Translations under genes and position numbers: made by a program
Origin: Faucicola sp048551375
Lineage (GTDB): Bacteria > Pseudomonadota > Gammaproteobacteria > Pseudomonadales > Moraxellaceae
Direction of reading: 5' to 3'
DNA: 64,000 nucleotides
Assembly: GCF_048551375.1 (NCBI RefSeq)
Contig: NZ_JBLYZJ010000008.1
Coordinates: 62,001 to 126,000 of the forward strand
Notes under the pieces: generated by a model
The model's input: the letters and a program-made list of their open reading frames with translations, nothing else
The model's database searches: none
Told to the model about the DNA's origin: nothing
Shown here: piece by piece, positions 59,640 through 64,000 of the stretch
Position numbering within the stretch: the first letter of the stretch is position 1
Layout of the letters: every line of letters starts with the position of its first letter

Positions 59640-61175
59640 ATGAAATCCTTAAAGCATACCACCACTGCTCAACCAAACAAAATTAATATGAGCAAAATTG
59701 GCGGACTTAGCGTGTTGTTTTTAAGCCTAACCGCTTGTCAAACCATTCCCAAAGCCCAAACTGAGCCTGTCGTTGCCAATCCACAGATTGCCACCGAACA
59801 GCCTTACCAAACCTACGATAGCCAAACCATCAGTAATGCCAATCAACCCAGTATTGCCCATCAGCGTTGGCAAGATTTTTATAGCGATGCCAATCTTAAA
59901 CAATTGATTGCACTGGGACTGGAAAACAACAAAGGCATTGAAGCCCAAATTCTTGCCATCGAATCTGCCAAAGCCCAATACCGCATTAAAGACAATGCCA
60001 ACGTGCCGAATCTCAGTGCCACAGGCAGTGCAGGTTATAAAGGCGATTTTGACGGTAATAATAGTGATAATTATAGCGTTGGCTTAGGTACATCCTACGA
60101 ATTTGACTTTTGGGGCAAAGTGGCGAATCAAAAACAAGCCAGTTTAGAGCAATTTTTTGCCACCGCTGCCGCCAAAGATACCGCTCAAATCACCTTGATT
60201 AGCAATATCGCCCAAGCCTATGTCAACTACGGCTATATCAATTCACAATTGGCACTCGCCGAAAAAACCCTCAAAAACCGTGACCAAGCCTACCAAATCA
60301 ACCGTAAACGCTTCCAAGCAGGACTGGATTCCGAGCTAACCTCTGCCCAATCGCTTGCTTCGGTAGAAAGCGTGAAGAAAAACATCGCCCAACTCACTAC
60401 CCAACGCCTACAAGCCCAAAATGCCATCAGTGCGTTGGTGGGATTGCCTGCTGATAACCGTGTGCTAGCCCTATTACCCAAACAAGCCGTTAAGCAAATC
60501 ACGCAACAAAAAGTCTTTAGCACAGGCTTGCCCAGTGAATTATTGCTATACCGCCCTGACCTACGTAAAGCCGAACATGAGCTAAAAGCTGCAGGGGCAA
60601 ATGTTAACATCGCACGTGCCAGTTATTTTCCCAATATCAGCCTTTCTGCCAATGCAGGTACAGGTAGCCTAAGTTTGGGCGATTTGTTTAAATCGGGCAG
60701 TTTTAGTTGGGGAATTACACCCAGCATCAATTTACCGATTTTTAACCCCAGCTTAACCCAACAATATAACATTAGTGAAATTGCCCAACGCCAAGCCTTG
60801 AGCCAATATGAACAAAACATCCAAACTGCTTTTACCGAGGTAAAAGATGCCCTCGCCACACGTGCGACATTAAACGCCCAATTAAACGCCAGTGTTGGAG
60901 CGACCAACGCCAACAAAAAGAGCTATGATATTTCTTATGCTCGCTTCCGTGCAGGGCTAGATAATTATCTGGGTGTGCTAAGTGCCGAAACAGGGCTATA
61001 TAATAGCGAACAAGAAATCCTTGCGATTGGCAAAGAGCGTTTGTTAAGTGAAATTACACTGTATAAAGTCCTTGGTGGCGGTGCAAATGTCGATGTACCA
61101 CTAGAAGCACCCATCGACACGCATAAAAACGCCAGTGACTATATCACTGATATTGCTAAAAAAGCAAAACAGTAA
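59640..61175 (+). CDS. RND outer-membrane channel lipoprotein (OprM/NodT family)
   Basis: 511 residues of the outer membrane factor family. The lipobox is LTAC after an unusually long N-terminal part (Cys near residue 33). Two repeats of the channel fold follow: SYEFDFWGKVANQKQA and NRKRFQAGLDSELTSAQS in the first, RPDLRKAEHELKAAGANVNIARASYFPNISLSA (core RPDLRKAEHELKAAGANV) and YARFRAGLDNYLGVLSAE in the second. It completes the tripartite pump. AAAGGA lies seven bases before the ATG. Confidence 0.95.
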   Translation: MKSLKHTTTAQPNKINMSKIGGLSVLFLSLTACQTIPKAQTEPVVANPQIATEQPYQTYDSQTISNANQPSIAHQRWQDFYSDANLKQLIALGLENNKGIEAQILAIESAKAQYRIKDNANVPNLSATGSAGYKGDFDGNNSDNYSVGLGTSYEFDFWGKVANQKQASLEQFFATAAAKDTAQITLISNIAQAYVNYGYINSQLALAEKTLKNRDQAYQINRKRFQAGLDSELTSAQSLASVESVKKNIAQLTTQRLQAQNAISALVGLPADNRVLALLPKQAVKQITQQKVFSTGLPSELLLYRPDLRKAEHELKAAGANVNIARASYFPNISLSANAGTGSLSLGDLFKSGSFSWGITPSINLPIFNPSLTQQYNISEIAQRQALSQYEQNIQTAFTEVKDALATRATLNAQLNASVGATNANKKSYDISYARFRAGLDNYLGVLSAETGLYNSEQEILAIGKERLLSEITLYKVLGGGANVDVPLEAPIDTHKNASDYITDIAKKAKQ

Positions 61176-61232
61176 AATAACCTAATTTTGGGTTAGGCTA
61201 AACTATAAGCCATTGCCATTGCTATCATTTAA

Positions 61233-61271
61233 ATCTCCCCCAATCCCCTCTTTACAAAAGAGGGGGCTTAT
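61233..61271. terminator. CCCC-type hairpin repeat between convergent genes
   Basis: CCCCTCTTT (61245-61253) pairs with AAAGAGGGG (61257-61265). It belongs to the same family as the hairpins at 59390-59583 and stands between the convergent OMF and thioesterase genes, so it may stop both transcripts. T-runs are poor, so efficiency is uncertain. Confidence 0.5.
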
Positions 61272-61283
61272 CCCAAGTTCAGG

Positions 61284-61919
61284 TTAAAACGCATAACTGG
61301 CGATACCGTGAGCGATTTTTTTACCCTCGTCATTGACAAGCAACATCCGACTGGTACAGCCTTTCCGCCCCATTCGTAAAATTTCAGCCGTGGCAATAAA
61401 TTCCTTGCCACGTCCGGGGGCGAGATAATCAATACGCAAATCCACCGTTGCCAAGCGTTTGACTTTTTTGGTTTGCTCCTCAAACGTGCCTTGATTGCGT
61501 TTATAAATCTCAAACATCCCCACCAAACCGCCAATGGTATCCAAAATCGTGGCGGTCATGCCCCCATGCAAAATCTGAAAATTGGGGTTGCCGATTAACT
61601 CTGGTTTTAGTTCAACACGCCCGACCATTTCCCCGTTTTCATAACTAAATTTGCTGGAAGTGTGAGCATTGAATGGGCTAAGCCCCATGATAAAGGCTAA
61701 TCGCTCGCCTATTTCGTCAATATTGGCGTGTGTCTCTTGGCTATGGTCGGCTTCAGATTGCAATTCGATTTCATCGACTAAGTCGCTATGCTCTTGAACA
61801 TCAGGCTCTTGAACACCAAGTTCTTGAACATCAGTATCTTGAAAATTGGACTGTTGAAAATCGTCTAAATCGAGATTATTGTTTGGTTGATTAGCGTCAT
61901 GATTAGTTGATAAATTCAC
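61284..61919 (-). CDS. PaaI/YigI-type hotdog thioesterase with acidic N-terminal extension
   Basis: 211 residues. Residues about 70-211 are a hotdog thioesterase: RLAFIMGLSPFNAHTSSKF, the signature FQILHGGMTATILDTIGGLVG and LRIDYLAPGRGKEFIATAE, ending GIASYAF. It should hydrolyse an acyl-CoA; substrate unknown. The first 65 residues are acidic and low in complexity, with a short repeat (DVQELGVQEPDVQEHS). ACTCCTTGCG precedes the start region on the plus strand, giving CGCAAGGAGT before the ATG on the minus strand, so the extension is likely translated. Confidence 0.82.
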   Translation of the reverse strand: MNLSTNHDANQPNNNLDLDDFQQSNFQDTDVQELGVQEPDVQEHSDLVDEIELQSEADHSQETHANIDEIGERLAFIMGLSPFNAHTSSKFSYENGEMVGRVELKPELIGNPNFQILHGGMTATILDTIGGLVGMFEIYKRNQGTFEEQTKKVKRLATVDLRIDYLAPGRGKEFIATAEILRMGRKGCTSRMLLVNDEGKKIAHGIASYAF

Positions 61920-62028
61920 AGCCCACTCCTTGCGTATGTTAGAATATCGCTTAAAATCTGGCTATTGTAACAAATTTACACCTTTATTCTAAGCAGTTGA
62001 AAGAATTTTATCCAAAAGCGAGGCTGAC

Positions 62029-63033
62029 ATGACCTATATTTTTAACCGCTCTTTCCCCAACACTCGCCTACGCCGTCTGCGTTATAACGACAATATCCGT
62101 GCAATGGTACAAGAAACTTCGCTTGAACCGAAACATTTGATTGCCCCTGTGTTTGTACTTGATGGTAAAAATCAACGCCAAGCCATTGCCAGTATGCCGA
62201 ATGTCGAACGTATGAGCGTGGATTTGCTGATTGACCATGCCAAAGAGTTATTAAGCCTTGGTGTAACCACCATTGACCTATTTCCTGTCATTGACCCAAG
62301 CCTCAAAACCCCTTTGGCAGAAAATGCCTATGACGAAAACGGACTTGCCGTCACCGCCATTAAAGCGATTAAAGATGCCGTACCAGAAATGGTGGTGATG
62401 ACCGATGTTGCCCTAGACCCTTACACCAGTCATGGACAAGATGGTGTGCTAGACGACACAGGCTATGTGGAAAATGACCGCACCGTGGAGATTTTGGTCA
62501 AGCAAGCCCTTAGCCACGCACGAGCAGGGGCGGATATCATCTCGCCTAGTGACATGATGGACGGACGCATTTTGGCACTTCGCCAAGCCCTTGATGGCGA
62601 AAAATTCGTCAATACCGCTATCATGGCATACTCTGCTAAATATGCCTCTGCCTATTACGGTCCTTTTCGTGATGCGGTCGGCAGTGCAGGCAATCTCAAA
62701 GGCGGACATAAAAAACAATACCAAATGGACTTTGGCAACCGTGCCGAGGCGTTACACGAAGTCGCCCTTGATATCCAAGAGGGAGCGGATATGGTGATGG
62801 TCAAACCCGGACAGCCGTATCTTGACCTTGTGCGAGAAGTCAAAGACACCTTTGGCGTGCCAACTTACGCTTATCAAGTTTCTGGCGAATATGCCATGCA
62901 CATGGCGGCGATTCAAAACGGCTGGCTCACCGAGGCGGTAATTTTGGAAAGTTTAATGGGCTTTCGCCGTGCAGGGGCGGATGGGATTTTGACGTATTTT
63001 GCGATGAGTGCAGGTAAAATGCTGAATAATTAA
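62029..63033 (+). CDS. hemB: Delta-aminolevulinic acid dehydratase (porphobilinogen synthase)
   Basis: 334 residues. It condenses two 5-aminolevulinate molecules in haem synthesis. Active-site lysines are in IMAYSAKYASAYYGPFRD and MVMVKPGQPYLD. The metal loop reads DVALDPYTSHGQDGVLDD, with Asp where zinc enzymes have Cys, so this is the magnesium type as in Pseudomonas. GAGGCTGAC lies just before the ATG. Single-gene unit between the thioesterase and pckG. Confidence 0.95.
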   Translation: MTYIFNRSFPNTRLRRLRYNDNIRAMVQETSLEPKHLIAPVFVLDGKNQRQAIASMPNVERMSVDLLIDHAKELLSLGVTTIDLFPVIDPSLKTPLAENAYDENGLAVTAIKAIKDAVPEMVVMTDVALDPYTSHGQDGVLDDTGYVENDRTVEILVKQALSHARAGADIISPSDMMDGRILALRQALDGEKFVNTAIMAYSAKYASAYYGPFRDAVGSAGNLKGGHKKQYQMDFGNRAEALHEVALDIQEGADMVMVKPGQPYLDLVREVKDTFGVPTYAYQVSGEYAMHMAAIQNGWLTEAVILESLMGFRRAGADGILTYFAMSAGKMLNN

Positions 63034-63063
63034 GCAACAGGACAAAATTAAACTTTGAATCCC

Positions 63064-63128
63064 TCCCCTAGCCCCTCCCAAAGGGAGGGGAATTCCCTCC
63101 ACCTTTGGGGGTGAGAAGCACTGCTTCG
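63064..63128. repeat. C/G-rich hairpin repeat after hemB
   Basis: CCCCTCCC (63075-63082) and GGGAGGGG (about 63086-63093) form a hairpin; CCACCTTTGGGGGTG and a CACTGCTTCGTAAGGGTGGG follow. The composition differs sharply from the AT-rich surroundings. It is a dispersed-repeat type and may end the hemB transcript. Confidence 0.5.
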
Positions 63129-63443
63129 TAAGGGTGGGGGTAAAGTAAGAGTAGGTAGTAAAATTTGTCCAATTATTTACCCCCAACTTTTACAACTAGA
63201 ATTTGAAACTTTTTGTTACTTTTTAAGATTTTGCTCAACTTTTTGGGCGAAATATGGTTTAATAGCGTGATATTTTTGGTAATGCGATTTTTACGCAATT
63301 TAACTATCATGTTGATATCCCCATTATTTTGGCGACACGACTAAATTTTATATTAAACCGCTTGGCTTACGGCTTGGCGGTTTTTGTGTTTTATTTGTTT
63401 AACGATTTATTAATTTTCACTCTCTTATTGTTTGGAGTTTTAT
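63129..63443 (+). promoter_or_regulatory. pckG: pckG upstream region with leader hairpin
   Basis: AT-rich, non-coding. AAACCGC (63355-63361) pairs with GCGGTTT (63377-63383), and TTTTT follows, so a terminator-like hairpin sits about 60 bp before the start codon. It could be an attenuator or the end of a short upstream RNA. GGAG at 63434-63437 is the pckG ribosome site. No -10/-35 pair is convincing. Confidence 0.4.
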
Positions 63444-64000
63444 ATGACCACCCCGATTGACCTTAACGTACCAAGCTATGTCAAACACCAAGGCGTGATT
63501 GATTTTGTACAGAAAATCGCTACTTTAACCAAACCTGACCGCATTGAATGGTGCGATGGCTCGGAAGAAGAAGACCAGCGTTTGTTACAGTTGATGGTCG
63601 ATAACGGTACGATGGTAAAACTCGATGAAAGCAAACGCCCCAATTCGTTTTTGGCGTGTTCTGACCCGTCGGATGTGGCTCGTGTCGAGGGTCGCACCTT
63701 TATTTGTAGCGAAAAAGAAACCGATGCAGGGGCAACCAACAACTGGGCAAACCCTAGCGAAATGCGTGAAACTTTGAACGGCTTATTTGACGGCTGTATG
63801 CAGGGTCGCACCCTGTATGTCGTGCCTTTTAGCATGGGGCCTTTGGGCAGTCATATCGCTCATATTGGTGTGGAATTGTCCGACTCACCGTATGTCGTGG
63901 TGAACATGAAACGCATGGCTCGCATGGGTAAAGCCGTGTTTGATGTGTTGGGTACGGATGGGGAATTTGTCCCTTGTGTGCATAGCGTGGGCAAACCGTT
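63444..64000 (+). CDS. pckG: Phosphoenolpyruvate carboxykinase, GTP type (3' part cut by window edge)
   Basis: The first 185 codons are present. They match the N-terminal third of GTP-dependent PEPCK: VDFVQKIATL-like start (GVIDFVQKIATLTKPDRIEWCDGSEEE in part), NSFLACSDPSDVARVEGRTFICS, NNWANPSEMRETLNGLFDGCMQGRTLYVVPFSMGPLGS (core: VVPFSMGPLGS) and GVELSDSPYVVVNMKRMARMG. The enzyme makes PEP from oxaloacetate in gluconeogenesis, which pairs with Mqo supplying oxaloacetate. GGAG lies seven bases before the ATG at 63444. Confidence 0.93.
   Translation, partial: MTTPIDLNVPSYVKHQGVIDFVQKIATLTKPDRIEWCDGSEEEDQRLLQLMVDNGTMVKLDESKRPNSFLACSDPSDVARVEGRTFICSEKETDAGATNNWANPSEMRETLNGLFDGCMQGRTLYVVPFSMGPLGSHIAHIGVELSDSPYVVVNMKRMARMGKAVFDVLGTDGEFVPCVHSVGKP

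Noticed and set aside
1..64000. tRNA, rRNA or prophage genes
   Set aside because: I looked for T-arm signatures, rRNA-like blocks and integrase or phage structural genes and saw none.

Overview
The window looks like chromosomal DNA of a Moraxellaceae gammaproteobacterium, most likely a Moraxella (M. osloensis-like). This is inferred from gene content and protein similarity: fused NuoCD, a membrane-anchored Mqo, GTP-type PEP carboxykinase, FimV, a Gac/Rsm-type small RNA and an AT-leaning genome with many short dispersed palindromes. I could not run a database search. No rRNA, tRNA, prophage, complete insertion sequence or CRISPR array is visible. Nearly all of the window is housekeeping chromosome.

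Layout. 1-3.0 kb (minus): the 5' part of an ammonium transporter, then cstA plus a YbdD-type small protein. 3.2-7.7 kb (plus): a late acyltransferase for lipid A, an orphan solute-binding lipoprotein, trpS and a small O-methyltransferase. 7.9-9.6 kb (minus): mqo. 9.8-17.3 kb: the scpA/scpB/rluB neighbourhood, here opened up by an M28-peptidase autotransporter and several membrane proteins. 17.4-20.3 kb (minus): rpe with four small membrane-protein genes downstream. 20.4-20.7 kb: a strong candidate for a CsrA-titrating (RsmX/Y/Z-like) small RNA with a perfect GacA box, between rpe and asd. 20.8-26.9 kb (plus): asd, a two-gene split fimV and an unknown membrane protein. 26.9-28.6 kb (minus): a gamma-class carbonic anhydrase-like protein and prfB with its programmed frameshift. 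28.7-30.8 kb: arsC-arsB divergent from arsR. 30.8-34.1 kb: a HAD phosphatase, a TonB-like protein, an unknown gene and ferredoxin-NADP reductase. 34.2-49.9 kb (minus): the complete 13-gene complex I operon nuoA-N. 50.5-54.5 kb: lolA, rplU-rpmA, a RelB/YafQ-type toxin-antitoxin pair, ispB and a TetR regulator. 54.8-61.2 kb (plus): a complete tripartite RND efflux operon. 61.3-64 kb: a hotdog thioesterase, hemB and the start of pckG.

The genes make a coherent aerobic physiology. Mqo and complex I feed the quinone pool, IspB makes the quinone side chain, HemB makes haem, PckG supports gluconeogenesis and CstA imports carbon. LolA, the lipid A acyltransferase, the autotransporter and the RND pump belong to the cell envelope. 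The most notable signals are the Rsm-type sRNA with its GacA site, an apparently undescribed domain family in three genes flanking rluB, the split fimV, and families of small palindromic or MITE-like repeats that serve as terminators and in one place supply the end of a gene.
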